From: Andreprevotia chitinilytica DSM 18519
Lineage (GTDB): Bacteria; Pseudomonadota; Gammaproteobacteria; Burkholderiales; Chitinibacteraceae
Length of the DNA stretch: 64,000 bases
NCBI RefSeq assembly: GCF_000711875.1
Contig: NZ_JONM01000012.1
Location: 1 to 64,000 of the forward strand
Direction of reading: 5' to 3'
Part shown: in pieces, positions 33,120 through 48,100 of the stretch
Position numbering within the stretch: position 1 is the stretch's first letter
How the letters are laid out: each line of letters begins with the position of its first letter
Translations under genes and position numbers: made by a program
The notes under the pieces: generated by a model
What the model was told of the DNA's origin: nothing
The model's database searches: none
Seen by the model: only the letters and a program-made list of their open reading frames with translations

Positions 33120-36100
33120 CTACTCCCCACCCCGCGAAGCATCCTTCCTGATCAACGACTCGTAGTACTCGTCATCCGGCACCACGTGGATCGCGCCGTT
33201 CAGGCTCATGCTGCCTTCCACCGCCATCACGCCATTCACCTTCAGTGGCGCGTTGAGGGTGGCGTTCCAGGTGCCTTGCGCCGGTGCGATGCCGTACAGC
33301 ACGCCAAACATGTCCATGCCGGCGTTCAAGGTGAAGTTGCCTTCGACGATGATCGCCACGCCCGGCACCAAGGGCAGGCTGAAGCCGACATTGGCCAGCG
33401 GCGTGTTGACGGTGACGTCACCGACCACCCACACCACATGCCCCTTGCTGCCGTTCAGATGACCGCTGTTCACCTCGGAAACGAAGTTCGCCCCGTGGAT
33501 CACATAAGCGCCCTGCTTCACCTGCGCCTTGGTCTGGCCGAAGTACTCCAGGAAGAAGCGATCGCCATCCTTGGCGACATCGGCGGCTTGCGCCACGAGC
33601 GCCTTGTCGCCATACAGCACGTGCTTGCCGAGCAGCTCATAACCGGTGCTGGTGACCTGGTGATACAGATCCGCGCCGCTGGCGCTGCCGCCGACCAACA
33701 CTGGCGTCATCTCCAGCTCCTCGCCGAAATCCGGGTCAGCGGCGATGGTGCTGTTGTGCACCAACACGGCCTGATCCTTGACGGTCAGCGCCGCACGGCG
33801 GGCAAACACGTGCGGGTCGCACTCGTTGCAATGGAGCATGGCGAAGTGCAGCAGGTCGTCGAGCGCCCAGCGCGAGCTGGCGATATCCAGACTGCTGGTC
33901 GAGCGCAATGCGCCGATGCCGGTCAGTGCCTGCTCCAGGCCGGTGCAGTACTGGCCTTGCCGCATGGACTGCGCAGCGCTTTGCAACGATGCGATGGCCT
34001 GGCTGACCAGCGTCTTGTTGGCGCTGCTGCTCGGGTTCAGCAAGGTCAAGGCGTTGTTCGCCGACGTCACCAGCGTTTCCAGCCCCGCCACCTGATAATT
34101 CAGCGGCACGTTGGTGTACGGATGCCAGGCGTTCTTGTAGAAGTCCGCGATGCTGGTATCCAGACGCTGCGCGCCTTCCGGCGACGGTGCGAAGTAACCC
34201 AGGCGCAGATCGAGCACCTGCTTGTCGCCGAAGGCCACATTGCCCCACTCCACGCCGCTATCGCTGCTGGCACCGTTCGATTCGGCGAACCACGCGGCAC
34301 TGTTCTTCGGCCATGTGCTCACCACGTCGAGCTTGGTCACCGGGCCCTGGTTGGTCAGTTTCAGATCAACCGGGATCGGGTCGTCGAGCACGTACAGGCT
34401 TGGCAAGGTGCCCGGCATCGCGCCGAGCGCGGCGTCGAGCTGGCTGCCCCATGCCGTTGCGTTGGCGTTCAGGCTGTCGACCAGATCAAAGCCGAACAGC
34501 GTGGCCTTACCGCGACCATAGCCTTGCGACACGATGGCCGGATAAGGCGTGACGCCGGTCTGACCCGACTGCACATCCTCTACCGCACCCGTGCCCGGCA
34601 CCGTGGCCAGCACTTGGCCGCCCTGCGCTTGCAGACGGATCGGCTGACCTGCGCCTGCCAGCGTGGCGGTCGGCAACGGTGCCCCGTTGATCGACACGGT
34701 CTGGTTCGGTTTGACGAAGCGGCCGGTGTACTTGGCCCCGACGATGTCGAACAGGCTCTGGTCGTGCCACGTGGTGACATTGCCATCGAACACGGCGGTA
34801 TTGCCGCGATAAACCATTTCGCGCAGCTCGTCGCCCACCGAACCCTTGATCGCGTCGATCGCACCCAGCAGCCAGTACTGGTTGTACTGACCGGTACGCA
34901 AGGCACGGGTGAAGCTGGTTTCATCCAGAACGATCTGGTGCGGCACGCCGCGCGTATTCAGCCACGCGTCGATCTGGCCGGCGCGTTGTGTGAAGCACGG
35001 CTGGTTGGTCAGCAACGGGCTGGTATTGGCGCTCACCCACCAATCCTTCTGGCAAGACAGCCACACCAGCACGCGGCTGCGGGCATCGATGCTGGCTTGA
35101 GCGGACAACTTCACCTGCGGCTCGGCCGAGATCACGGTCAGCGTGCTGGTGGCGAGGGTGACGGTGGTGCCGTTCACGGTGGCTTGCCACACCAGCTCGT
35201 AGGTGGTGCCGGCCGCGCCCGGCGGGGTCCATGTGTACGACTTGTTGCGCTGCGAACCGGCTGCGAGCGTGAACGAATCGTCGAACTCCTTGATCACCGC
35301 GTGCGTGGTCGGGTTGCGCACCAGCAGCTGCGTCGTGATGGTGGCGGACGTGGTCTGGCCCGGCTGGCAAATATCATCGCCGTTGTTCTTGATCGTGACC
35401 GAGAACACGGTCGATTCACCCGCCGGGACCTGCAGCGGAATCGCCGTCAGCGTGCCGGAGATGTTCAGCGCCTGCACCGTGAAGGCCACCGACGTGCGCG
35501 ACGTGTTGCCGGCGCGATCCGCTGCATAAATCACCAGCGTATGTGCGCCAGCCGTCGTCACCGCCGTACCCGAGGTGTAGGCATTGCCATCCAGCGTGAC
35601 GGTGCTGTCGAGCAGGTTGGCATCCGCAATCGTGATCACCGGCGTGGCGCTGATGCTGTACGTGCTGCCCGCAGTCACCCCCGTGACGGTGATGACCGGC
35701 GCGGTGTTGTCCACCACCCAGGTGTTCGAGGGAATCGCCGACACCAGACCGAGGCTGTCGGTCGCGCGCACCTTGACGGTGTGCGAACCATCGGCAAGAC
35801 CGGTCAGGCTGGCGCTGTACTGACCAGCGGTGCCGGCCGTCATCGCCGTCCAGGTCGTTGTGCTATCGAGCTGGTACTCCACCTTGGCGATGGTCTGCGT
35901 GCCACTGGCGGTGGCAAGCAGCGTGATCGGTGTCTTGGCGATCAGGCCCACCGCCGGGGTCTGGATCGACACGGTCGGCACGGCATGGGCGATGGTGAAG
36001 CCGACCGTCTTGCTGGCGGTGTTGCCGGCCTTGTCGGTGGCATTGATGACCAGCGAATAGCTGCCATTCGCCGAAACCGCCGTACCGGATACGTACGCCG

Positions 36101-39100
36101 CACCGTTCAAGGTGATGGTGCTGCTCTGCAGGTTGGCATCTGCCACGGTGATCACTGGCGTAACCGTCGCGGCATAGCTATTGCCATCGACCACACCCGT
36201 CACCGTGATGGTTGGCGCGGTGTTGTCCACCGTCCATGTCACCGATGGCACGGCCGAGACGAGGCCGAGGCTGTCGGTTGCGCGCACCTTGGCGGTGTGC
36301 GAGCCATCCGCCAGGCCACTCAGGCTGGCGGTGTATTGACCACCGGTGCCAGCCGTCATCGCCGTCCAGGTCGTGGTGCTGTCGAGCTGGTATTCCACCT
36401 TGGCGATGGTCTGCGCGCCAGTCGCTGTCGCTTGCAGCGTCAGCGGTGTGCGGGTGAACGCGCCAGCCGTCGGGGCCTGGATCGTCACCGTCGGTGCGCT
36501 ATGGGTGATGGTGAACGCCACCGTGCTGCTGGCGGTGTTGCCGGCCTTGTCGGTCGCGTTGACGACCAGCGAGTAGCTGCCATCCGCCGTGACCGCCGTA
36601 CCGGAGACATACGCCGCGCCGTTGAGCGTGGTGGTGCTGCTCTGCAGGTTGGCATCCGCCACCGCGATCACCGGCGTCACGGTCGTGCTGTAGGTGGTGC
36701 CCGCCGTCACGCCCGTCACCGTGATGACCGGCGCGGTGTTGTCGACGACCCACGTCACCGACGAGTTGGCCGAGACGAGGTTGAGGCTATCGGTCGCCCG
36801 CACCTTCACCGTATGCGAACCATCGGCGAGGCCGGTCAGGCTGGCGGTGTACTGGCTGCCAGTGCCGGCTGTCATCGCGGTCCACGTCGTGGTGCTGTCG
36901 AGCTGGTATTCGACCTTGCTGATCGCCTGATTACCGCTGGCAGTCGCCTGCAGCGTGATCGGCGTCTTGGCGACCACCCCGTTGACCGGGTTCTGGATCG
37001 TCGCGGTCGGGCCGGTATGGGCGATGACGAAGGCCACATTGCTGGTCGCCGTGTTACCCGCCTTGTCGGTGCCGGTGATGACCAGCGTGTAGCTGCCATC
37101 TGCCGTGACCGGCGTGCCAGAGGTGTAGGCCGCGCCGTTCAGGGTTACCGTGCTGCCTTGCAGGTTGGCATCCGTGACCGAGATCGACGGCGTGACCGTG
37201 CCGGTATAGGTCGTGCCTGCCGTCACGCCCGTCACCGTGATGACCGGTGCGGTGTTATCGACAATCCACGTCACCGACGGAATGGCCGAGACGAGGCCAA
37301 GGCTATCGGTGGCGCGCACGTTGGCCGTATGCGAACCGTCGCTCAGGCCGGTCAGGCTGGCGGTGTACTGGCTGCCGGCCAGGGTCATCGCCGTCCAGGT
37401 CGTGCCGCTGTCGAGCTGGTACTCGACCTTGGCAATGGTCTGGGCGCTGCTGGCGGTCGCGATCAAGGAGATCGGCGTCTTGGCGATCAGGCCCGCCGTC
37501 GGCGCGACGATGGTCGCGGTCGGCGGCGTATGCGTGATCGTGAACGCCACGCTGCTGCTGGCCGTATTGCCGGCCTTGTCGGTGGCATTGACGACGAGCG
37601 TGTAGCTGCCATCCGCCGTGACTGCGGTGCCGGAGACGAAGGCCGCGCCGTTCAAGGTGATGGTGCTCGACTGCAGGTTGGCATCCGTCACCGTGATGGC
37701 TGGCGTCACGCTGCCGCTGTAGGTCGTGCCGGCCGTCACACCCGTCACCGTGATGACCGGCGCAGTGTTGTCGACCACCCATGTCACCGACGGAATCGTC
37801 GAGACGAGGCCCAGGCTATCGGTCGCACGGACCTTGGCCGTGTGCGAGCCGTCGGCCAGACCGGTCAGGCTGGCGCTGTACTGGCCGCCCGTGCCTGCCG
37901 TCATCGCCGTCCATGTGCTATCGGCATCGAGCTGGTATTCGACCGCAGCAATCGTCTGCGCACCGCTGGCCGTGGCTTGCAGCACCACCGGAGTACGGCT
38001 GAACGAGGCGGCTGCCGGAGCCTGGATCGCAACGGTCGGCGGCGTATGCATGATGGTGAAGGCGACCGTGCTGCTGGCTGTATTGCCGGCCTTGTCCGCC
38101 GCGTTGACCACCAGCGAGTAGCTGCCGTCTGCCGTGACTGGCGTGCCGGAGACATAGGCCGCGCCATTGAGCGTGATGGTGCTCGACTGCAGATTGGCAT
38201 CCGCCACGGCGATCACCGGGGTGACTGTAGTGGCGTAGGTGATCCCTGCCGCCACACCCGTCACCGTGATGGCCGGCGGGGTGTTGTCCACTGTCCAGCT
38301 CACCGACGGCATCGTCGAGACGAGGCCGAGGTTGTCGGTCGCACGCACCTTGGCGCTGTGCAGCCCATCGGCCTGACCGGTCAGGCTGATGCTGTACTGA
38401 CCACCGGTGCCGGCCGTCATCGCCGTCCAGGTCGTATCGCTATCGAGCTGGTATTCGACCTTGGTGACCGGCTGCGCGCCGCTGGCAGCCGCTTGCAACA
38501 TCACCGGCGTGCGGACGATCGCGCCATCGAGCGGCAGCTGGATTTGCACCGTCGGCGGCGTATGCGCAATGACGAACGTGATGTTGCTGTTCGCCGTATT
38601 GCCGGCCTTGTCGGTGGCCGTGACGTTCAACACGTAGCTGCCATCGGCCGGAACCGGCGTGCCAGAGGTAAACGGCTGGCCATTCAGGGTGATGGTGCTG
38701 CCCTGCAGATTGGCATCCGCCACCGCGATGACCGGCGTGACGCCACTGGTGTAGGTCGTACCCGCCGTCACCCCCGTGACCGTGATGGTCGGCGGTGTGT
38801 TGTCGAGGATGAACGACAGCGCAACCGGGGCGGAGACATTGTTGTAGGTGTCGGTCGCACGGGCATACACCGTGCGCGGGCCATCGGCTGCCACCAGGTT
38901 GTACACATAGGTGGACTGCACGATGTTCTGCACCGCGATCTTCTGCCACGTCTGTCCATCGAGCGACAGCTCGGTAGAAACCACACGCGAGTTCAGATCG
39001 GTTGCACTGACCACGATGGCCAGCGGGTTGCCGGACACATAGGCCCCGGCAGCCGGCTGCACGAAGCTGACCACTGGCGGCACGTTGTCGATCACCTTGA

Positions 39101-42100
39101 CCGTCTGACGATCAAGCACGACGCGCTGGCCGGACACGGTGGCTTCCAGCGTGACTTGCAACGACTTGAGCGGCCAGCCGGTGGTATCGAAGTGCGCACT
39201 GCCGGTCCAGCTGGTGCCGACCGTGGCGGAGGCTTGCGCCGGCACGTTGGCCAGCTCGGTGCCGGTGCTGGTATCGACCACGCGTGCCGACACCGGGATG
39301 CCGGTCAGATCGACGTTGCCGGTATTGCGCACGGCCAGCTGCGCATTGAAGCCGCTGCCGATGGCCGGTGCGGCGTTATCGAGCGTGAGCGTGCCACCCA
39401 GATTCGGCACGGCGCTGGCCACGATATCGAACGTGGTTTGCGCTTGCTGCAGCGCGCCCGAGGTCGCGTCCTGCTCTTCCAGCACCACGGTATAGGTGCC
39501 CGGCGGCAATGCACCGGTGTTGAAGGTCAGCGGCTCGCTCGCGGCCACGCCCGGCAACAGCGTCACACCGCCCTGCTCGGCTTGCGCCACGGTCGTGCCT
39601 TGCGGCGAAACCACACGCAGACGCAACGTCTGGTTTTGCGCGGAGGTGCTGTTGGTGGACAGCTGCACGGTGCCGGTGGCGTTCACAGCTTCGTTGGCGC
39701 CATAGCTGGCTTTGTCCGTGCTCACGCTGAGCTGGGCTTGCTGTACGGCATCCAGCGTGAAGCGTGTACGCGAGGTGCCGATGTTCACCTGGTTGACGTC
39801 CAGCAGATCGGCCACCAGGACATAGTCGCCCGCGACGATGCCGGTGCTGTCCCAAGGTTCGTTCAGGGTCAGCGCCGAGGCGTAGGCGAGGTTTTGCACC
39901 GGCTGATCCGGCAAGGCTTGCACCAGATAGCCGCCCGCATCTTCAACGTGCGCCCGCACCGTGCCGGTAAAGGCCGCGCCGGCATTCGACAGCGAAGCCG
40001 TACCCGCCACTTGCGCGCCCGGCGCGTAGTGGGTGGCATCGGTCGCTACCGTGATGGTCGGCAAGGCGTTATCGACCACGTTGATGCTGACCGACGCCGT
40101 GTTGTTGGTTTCGTCAGCCTCGATCACCGTGTTGCTGGCATCCACCGTGGCAACCAGCGTGTAAGTGCCGGTGGCCGGCGCCTTCCAGTCGATCAGGTAG
40201 GTCTGCGACCCGTTCTGCGCCAAGGCCGGCACGGCCTGCGCCAGCAGCGAGGTCAGCTGGCCTTGCGGATCGCGCAGCACCACTTGCAGATCGGTCGCCG
40301 GTGCAGCCGCGCCCACATTCCGTACCTGCACCGCGATGCGAACCGGCTCGCCCACCATCGGCGAAGCAGGAATCACGGTCAGATCAGAGGCTGCGACGAC
40401 CAGATCCGGCAAGGCATCCGTCAACAGCGTGACCGAGATCGGCTGCGCGTTCGGGCTGCGGTTGCCGGCGGCATCGGTCGAGTAGGCACCGAACTGGTTG
40501 TTGCCGTTGGCAAGGCGTTGCTGCATGAAGGCGAAGGTGCCCTTCGGCGTGACCTGGGTAATGCCGCTGCCGTTGGAATAGAACATCAGGCCGGACGCCA
40601 TCCACGACAGGCTGTATTTGCCCCTGCCATCGTTGCCCAGCAGGGTTTCCTCTGCCCCGGTCGTCAACGAGCGGCGCACCAGCGTGTAATCGTCATGCAC
40701 CGCGGCCAGCGATGTGCCATCCGGCGACAACGCCATGTACTGGTAGCCGTTGCTTTGCACATTGGTGAGCGCATCGACCACGCCGGATTGCGGCGTATAG
40801 CGATGGATCTGGTTCAGGTACGGCGGATTCGGGTCCTGCGCCGTGTAGTACAGCGCGCTGGAATCCCTGGACCACATCAACGAATTCGGCGAGCCGGGTT
40901 CGTTGACGGTCGACACGTTGCCGCTCGATGCATCGACCACCTTGAGCTGGTTGCTTTGCATGAAGGCCAGATACTTGCCGTCGCCGGACCAGCTCAGCTG
41001 GTAGCCGAACGACCACGGGTAAGCCTTCACCAGCGGTGTTGCAACGTTGCTCGTGAGGTTGACCAGATACAGGCCGCCGTAAGTGGTATCGCCCGGCACG
41101 TAGTTGAGCACAACGGCATGGCGGCCATCCGGCGCATAGGCCAGGCCGGAGCCATACATCGATACGCTATTGAGTACCTTGGCGGCGGCGGTGGTGCGAT
41201 CCCAATACAGCAGTTGATTGCCGTTGTTGCCATCGGCAGAACCGATGAACAGCATCGACGAGCCATCCGGCGCGAACAGGCTGGTATTGGCGTTCGCCAC
41301 ACCCGGAATGGACTGGCTTTGCGCCGTATACCGGTCGATCAGCTGCGGGTTGTTGCCATTCACCAACCAGCGGCCATCCGGGCTCAGCGCCCAGTTGTTC
41401 AGATTGGTCATCGGCAGCTGTTTGACCAGCGTATCCGCCGCAGCCACGGTCGTGCCGGCGGTTGCGCCGCCTTGCGTCAGCGTCACGGTACTGCCCGGCT
41501 CGGCCATACCGAGCACATCGGCATTCGGCACGCGGGTCGAGATCGGCGAGCCGGCCACGGTCGGGCTGATGAAGACCGGTGTTACCGGCGCAACCGTGTC
41601 GCGCGGCGTGGCCGAGACTTCGTTCGAGAGCGAGCCAAGATGGCCCTGTGCATCGGCCGACTGCACCACATAGAAGTACTTGGTGCCGTTGACCACGGTG
41701 TGATCGACGTATTGCGTGCTGGTCCATGCGCCATTCAGCGTCACGTACGGCCCACCCGCCTGAGTAGCGCGGTGGACGATATACGTGTTCGGCACTGCGC
41801 CGGTGCCCAGCAGCCAGCTCAGGTCGACTTCGCCACCCGTCGCCGGTGCAAGCGCACTCAGCGTGATGGTGGTCGGCGGGCCGGCGACCGCGATGGTCGC
41901 AACGACGTCGTTCGATGCCGCGCCGATCAGTTGATCGGTGCCCACCGGCTTCACCACATAGTGGTAACTACCGTTCGGCAACGCCGGGTCGAGATAGGTC
42001 AGCGCCGTCAGATCGGTCACTTCACCGATCTTCACCCCGTCGCGGTCGACTTCGTACTTGGCGACATTGGTCGAGGTACTGGCGAGCCAGGTCAGCGTGA

Positions 42101-45100
42101 CATCGGACTGATTGACCGATGCCGCCAGCACGACCGGTGCGGGCACGCTGGTATCGCCGACGGCAGCCGGCACGGTGCTCGGCGTGCTCTCGTAGGCACT
42201 GGTGTTGATGGCATAGACATTCAGCTGGTGCTGACCATCGTTGAACGTGGCGCTGTAGGACGGATCGGTCTGCGTATGCAGCGTGCCGACCTTCACTTCG
42301 CTGATGCCCACGGTGCAACCGTCGCAGGCATTGGACGCCAGCAGCGTGATCCGCAGCTGATCGGTGCGGTAGCGCTGCGCCAGCGTCACTTGCTGGAACA
42401 CATCGGCATTGCCGCGCACCTTGGCGACCGGCACCCAGACTTCGCCATCGTAGGCGTCGATATTGAAATCGCGCGCAACGTAGGTGCCATCCCAACCGAA
42501 GGTGACGTTATCGATCACCGCCGGCTGCTTCAGCTTGAGCGCCAGCCATTGGCCCGACACCGGCTGACTGGGTGACGGCTGCCATTCGGTGCTGGTGTTG
42601 TTATCGAAGGCAAACGACGCCGGCATGAACAGCCACGCACCCTGAGTGCTGTCGTAGTACTGCTGGCTGCTCGATACCGTGCCCGTCACAGTGCTCATGT
42701 CGAGCGGATCGATGGTCGGGGTCGCCTGGTCGGCAGCGAGGTAGTAGCCCAGCAGATCGGCTTCGGTATTGGCCTGCCAGGTCAGCGCAACCGTGCTGCC
42801 CGTCACGTTGGCGGCGAGGCCGGCCGGCGCAGCCGGTCTGGTCACCTGCAGCACGTGGAAGGCCACGGCCTTGCTCAGGTTGCCGTTGTCATCACGCTCG
42901 CGCAACGTCAGGCGGTTATCCCCAGCTGCCAGCGGCACTTGCACGGTGAACGCACCGGTCGCCGCATCGGCATCGCCATTGGCGATCACGGCGGTGCTGG
43001 TGCTGATCTGCACGTGGCGGGCCGGCAGACCGGTCCCCTTCAGGGCGGTATTGGCTGCCACGGTCGGCGTGAACGGTTGTTCCAGCGTCGGCGTGTAGAC
43101 AATGGCGCTGGCCAGCGGGCTGTCCTTGCTCACATTGCCTTGCTGATCCACGGCCACGACCGAGTATTGATACGTCGCGTCGTTCAGGCTCGCGTCGACA
43201 TAGCTGACGGCCGTGATCGGCGTGCTGTTGAGCACCGTGCTACTGCCATCCGGGTTCAGACGCTTCAGCACATAACCTGCCAGATACGGCGAGGTGCTGG
43301 CCGGCCAGCTCAGCGTGACGTCACCGCCATTGACCGCAGCCGCCAGCGTGAGCTGATCCGGCGGAACGAGGTTGGTGTAGGTCAGGTGGATCGACGTTGG
43401 GGCCGGGTCCACGTGGCTGGTCAGATCGGTGGCAATCGCCTGGAATTCATAGCTGCCGAACGGCAAACCGGTCGGATTCCAGTAAATGCCCCACGGTGCC
43501 TTGGTCACCGGCGCGCCGATGTTGGTCCACGCACCACCCGCAGCCGGGCGGTACTGGAACAGCACTTGCGCCACGTCGGTATCCGGCGAGGTAGCGAGCA
43601 GATAGGTGTTGCTGCCCACCTTCTGGCCATCGGTTGGCTGCACGATGGTGGCGTGCGGCGGACGCGTGTCGACCGTCACGGTGGCGACATTGGACGGCGG
43701 GCTGGTGTTGCCGGCCTTGTCCACCGCGAACACGGTGTACGCATGCACGCCATCGGCCACGTTCAGGTCGCTGTAGGTGTTCGGCACCAGCAGGTACGGC
43801 GTGAGATCGCCCACCACCGCGCCGATTGCATTGGCGAGATGCCCATCGCGGTACAGCAGATAACCGGCCAGATCGGGCTCCTGATTGGCGGTCCACTGCA
43901 GGGCCACGTTCGCATCGGTGGCGGCGGCTTGCAGGTTCAACGGCGCGTTCGGCGCAACGTTGTCGATGCTGACCGATACCACGTCGGACGCGGTCGAGCC
44001 GTCGAGCGCTTCGGCTTCCAGCTTGATCTGGAACGTAGCGCCTTGCGGCAAGGTCGTCGTGTCCCAGTTCGCCAGCGAATCGGCCACCGTCGCCACTGGC
44101 GAGCGGCGGATCAATTGCCACGAGGTGGAACCGGCCGGCGCGATGGAAACGCGGTATTCCTTGAAGTCGCTGCCGCTGTTGGCGCTGCCCTGGATGTCCA
44201 GCAGGTTGCTGACCACCTTGCCGTTGGTTGGCGTGAAGATCTTGGCGACCAGCTGCGCGGTCGAGACGACGACCGTGACCTTGTTGGACGGCGCACTCTC
44301 CCAGCCGGCCTTGTCGAAGGCCGTGACGGTGTAGGCGTGCGGGCCGGCCAGCAGCGACGGATCGAGGTAATGGATATCCGTGATCAGGTCGGTATTGATG
44401 CGCGTGCCATCGCGATAGATGGCGTAACCGGCCAGATCCGGCTCCTGGTTGGCGTTCCAGCTGAGCTTGGCGTCGTGGCGATTGGCCAGCGTGACAGCCA
44501 GATTGATCGGCGCGGCCGGCGGAACGGTATCGATGATGACTTCGGCATAGGCCACCGAGACGTTGCCGGCCTTGTCGACCGCGGTCAGACGCAAGGTCTG
44601 CGGGCCATCCGGCGGCAATGCCTGCCACTTCAACAGCGTGCCATCGTCGACAGCGGTCGCACCGCTGCCAATCGTGGTCCAGCGCGTGGCAGTCGCCTGC
44701 GTGCCCGGCGCGACATCGATGGTGTAGCTGCTGAAATTGGCGTCTTTGGCGGTGCCGAGAATATCCGACGGCATGCGCACATAACTGCCCGTGGCCGGAA
44801 CGCGGATCGCAACCACCGGCGGCGTGTTGTCGACGATGACATTGACGTGCGCATCGCCCGACTGCAGCGCCAGATCGTCGGCGTGCAAGGCCACTTGATA
44901 CGCGCCGTCCGCCAGCTTGGAAATATCCCAGCTGGTGGTGATGGCCGGTTGCGGCAGCGAGGTGCCGCTGAGCAACGGCAGCTGCTGGCTGCTGTTACCC
45001 ACGACGATACCCAGAGCGTAGGACGCGAGGTTCTTTTCCACCACGCTGCCGGCAATGGCGATTGGGCCATTGCGGGCGCTGAGATACGCGCCTTCGGTCG

Positions 45101-48100
45101 GCGTGGTCACGCTCACCTTCGGCGGCGTGCGGTCGATCTCGAAGTTCTTGACCAGTTCCGAGCTGTTTTCCGCCACGTCGGTCGCGGTGATGCGCAGCGT
45201 GTACGGGCCTTCCGGCAGCAAGGACAGATCGGTGATCTGCAGCGGCGTTGAGTCGTAAGCGCCGGAGTTGACCAACTGGGTGGCCGTATTCGACGTGCCG
45301 CTATTCAGATAGGCGGAATACGTATTCGGAATGGCGTCGTTGATCCGGGCGGTCAACATGCCCTTGCCGGTGATGTACGCGCTGGCCGGATTGAGCAGCG
45401 TGATCGCCGGTGGCGTGGCCGCCAGCATGAATTGCGCATCGGCAGTTTGCGTCTGCACGCCATCGAGCGAGGTGGCGGTCAGGTGCGCGGTATAGATGCC
45501 GTCCGGCTGAACCTGACCCTGGGCGTTCTTGCCATCCCATACCTGCGTGCCGGCACCCAGCGCCATCGTGACGCCACTGACCAGCGTGCGCACCTTGGCG
45601 CCGCCCGGAGCGAGGATGTCGATCGTGCCGCTCACGGCTTGCAGCAGGTTGTAGCGGATCGCCACGGTATCGCGGCGGCCGTCGCCGTTCGGCGAGAACG
45701 GGTCCGGCGTGGCACTGACGGCGTCGATCAGTTTCTGATCGCCCACCTTCAGCGGAATGCGGACATCGGTCTTGTTGCCGACGCTATCGGCCGCCTGCAC
45801 GCGCAGGGTGACGCCGCCATTGAGGCCGAAGGTGTTCCAGTCGGCGAGCTTGCCGGCCGGGGTGACTTGCTTGTTGCCGGCATTGATCGGCAACCAGACA
45901 TCCGGGCTGCTGTCGGTGGCGAACTGCACCGAATAGCTCGCGAAGTGAGCATCCGTTGCCAAGCCGTTGACGCGCACTTCCAGGCCGATGAGCGAACCCG
46001 GCATCAGATCGCTGACAGAGACGACCGGCGGGGTGTTGTCCAGCTCGACCGCGAACAGTTTTTCCAGTTCGTTGACGCAACCGTCGCTCAGGCGCAGGCG
46101 GAAGGCATATACGCCGTCCTTGGCGATCTGACCGCTGTCGTCGTGACCATCCCAGGTGTAGCTGCTGTCGCCGGCGAAGACCGGCAAGGCATTGGCCAGC
46201 GTGCGAACCGGGCTGGCGCCGTCGACCAGATTCAGGTTGTGGTTGTCGTCGTAGTACGCCGGGTAGATCTCCAGCGTGGCATTGAGCGGTTCGCCCACGG
46301 TGATGGTCAGGGTCGAATTGACTGCCGTGCCATCTGCATTGGTCGTGAACAGGCCGTGGTCGATCGCGCCGTACTGGTAATCGACGAAGTTGTCGAAGTT
46401 GATCGGCATCGCATCGGTGCAGCTCATCGCGCCGGATGTGCCATACACCTTCAGGCGCAGGTTCAGATCCGGGTTCAGCTTGTCTTCCAGCAGACCGAGC
46501 ATGCCGGCCGAGCCCGCGTATTGCGTCACGCCAGGGAAGTTGTTCTTGGCATCCGACGCCCACTGTACCGGGTGGTAATCGCGGCACAGATCGCTTGGCG
46601 CATAGCGGCAGAGCGGGTTCGTATCCACCGCCATACGTGTGGCATTACCCATCGCGCCGGTCGGCCCTGCGATGTCGTCATCGAACGGAACGGCGGCCGG
46701 ATTGATCTTGATCCAGTTATCCGGCGTGTTTTTCGATGAATATTCCAGCGAGTAATACATCCCGGCGGTGTCGGACATCTCGCCCTGCACCGAGACGACA
46801 TTGCGCTTGATGCCGAACGGATCGGTCACCTTGACGCCGCAAACCTTGGCACCCGCAGACGGGTAAGTGATCTTGGCCACCGGCGCTTGCCGGCTGACCG
46901 TAAACGAAACAGTCGCTTCGGAAGTGTGGCCGGCACTATCGGTGGCACGGGTGAAGTAGCCGCTCTGCGGACCCTCCTGCATGCCGTTCGTATCGAGGGT
47001 GTAGCTGACATCCACGTTGTCAGCCGGATCGGTCCAGTTGGCCAGGATGTCATCGGTGCCATCCGCGCGATGACGCCCGAACACCAGATGCACCAGCTTG
47101 TTGCCGGCGTAGGTCTTGGGGTGCAGCGTAATCGTGTCCTTGCCGGACGGTGCCTGATTGCAAGCCTGAGCAAATTCAGGGCGGACGCGCCAGTTCACAT
47201 CGATACACGCGGACGTATACACACCAGGGGCTGACAAGATGAGCGGCGCACGGGCACGGCCATCAGTCGGCATGTTCGGCGTGCCGACCAGCTGAACGTT
47301 GTAATCGACGCACGGCGCCAGGTTGACCCAGCGGTCGAGATTCACGCCGAATTGCACATCCGGCGCGATCACCGTACCCACCGTGCTCGGCGTGGCGAAT
47401 CGTTGATCGACCAGGCTTTGCAGCGTGACCTCGACCTTGGCGTAACCGTCGTGATGCGCGCCCGCGCCAGTCGCCCTATAACCGGCCAGCGCATCGCCAA
47501 CCAGTACTTTGCCGGTAAACGGATCGGGCAAGATAACCAGGTAATCGTTGAATTTGACCGCGTACGGGTACAAGGCGAGCTGCGCCTGACCACTGTCGGT
47601 CACGGCCTTGATCCTCACCAGATACTTGTGCTGGGGCAGCAGATTGGCCGGATCGAACAGGAACGAGACCAAGCCGTCGACCGGTTTGTTGCCAACGGAT
47701 TTACCGAAACTATCAAGGAATTGCGCGATCGGCTTTTCGGTCCACTGCTGGCTGTCGAGCGCGGAGACAGGCATGCCGTCGTTGTCGGTGACATCTAGGT
47801 ATTGCACGAAGACCTGCTGCAACGGCGCCTTGATGCTCTCGATGTAATCAAAGCGGATCGGCGCAGCGCCGGTCAGCGTGTCCAGTAGCGGCAGGCTACC
47901 GACGGTATCGGCCTGCCGGATATACGGCGCGGCCCATACCGGCGGCGGCGTTGGCTTGGTTCCGCCCACAGCCACCGGGACTTCGGTGAAAGAGAACAGG
48001 AACAGTTGTTCCGTCGTCAGCACACCCGTGGAAGTCTGGTTGCCGGCCTTGTCCGTCACCACCAGGCGGAATTGCTTGCCGACGATGTCGCCCACGCCAA

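Noticed and set aside
33069-42575. A 3168-codon open frame on the plus strand, antisense to the giant gene
   Set aside because: Its product is dominated by Arg, His, Gly, Ala and Val without domains, and it mirrors the repetitive codon use of the Ig-like gene. Such long antisense frames arise when GC-rich codons exclude stop codons on the other strand. It has no ribosome-binding site or signal sequence.
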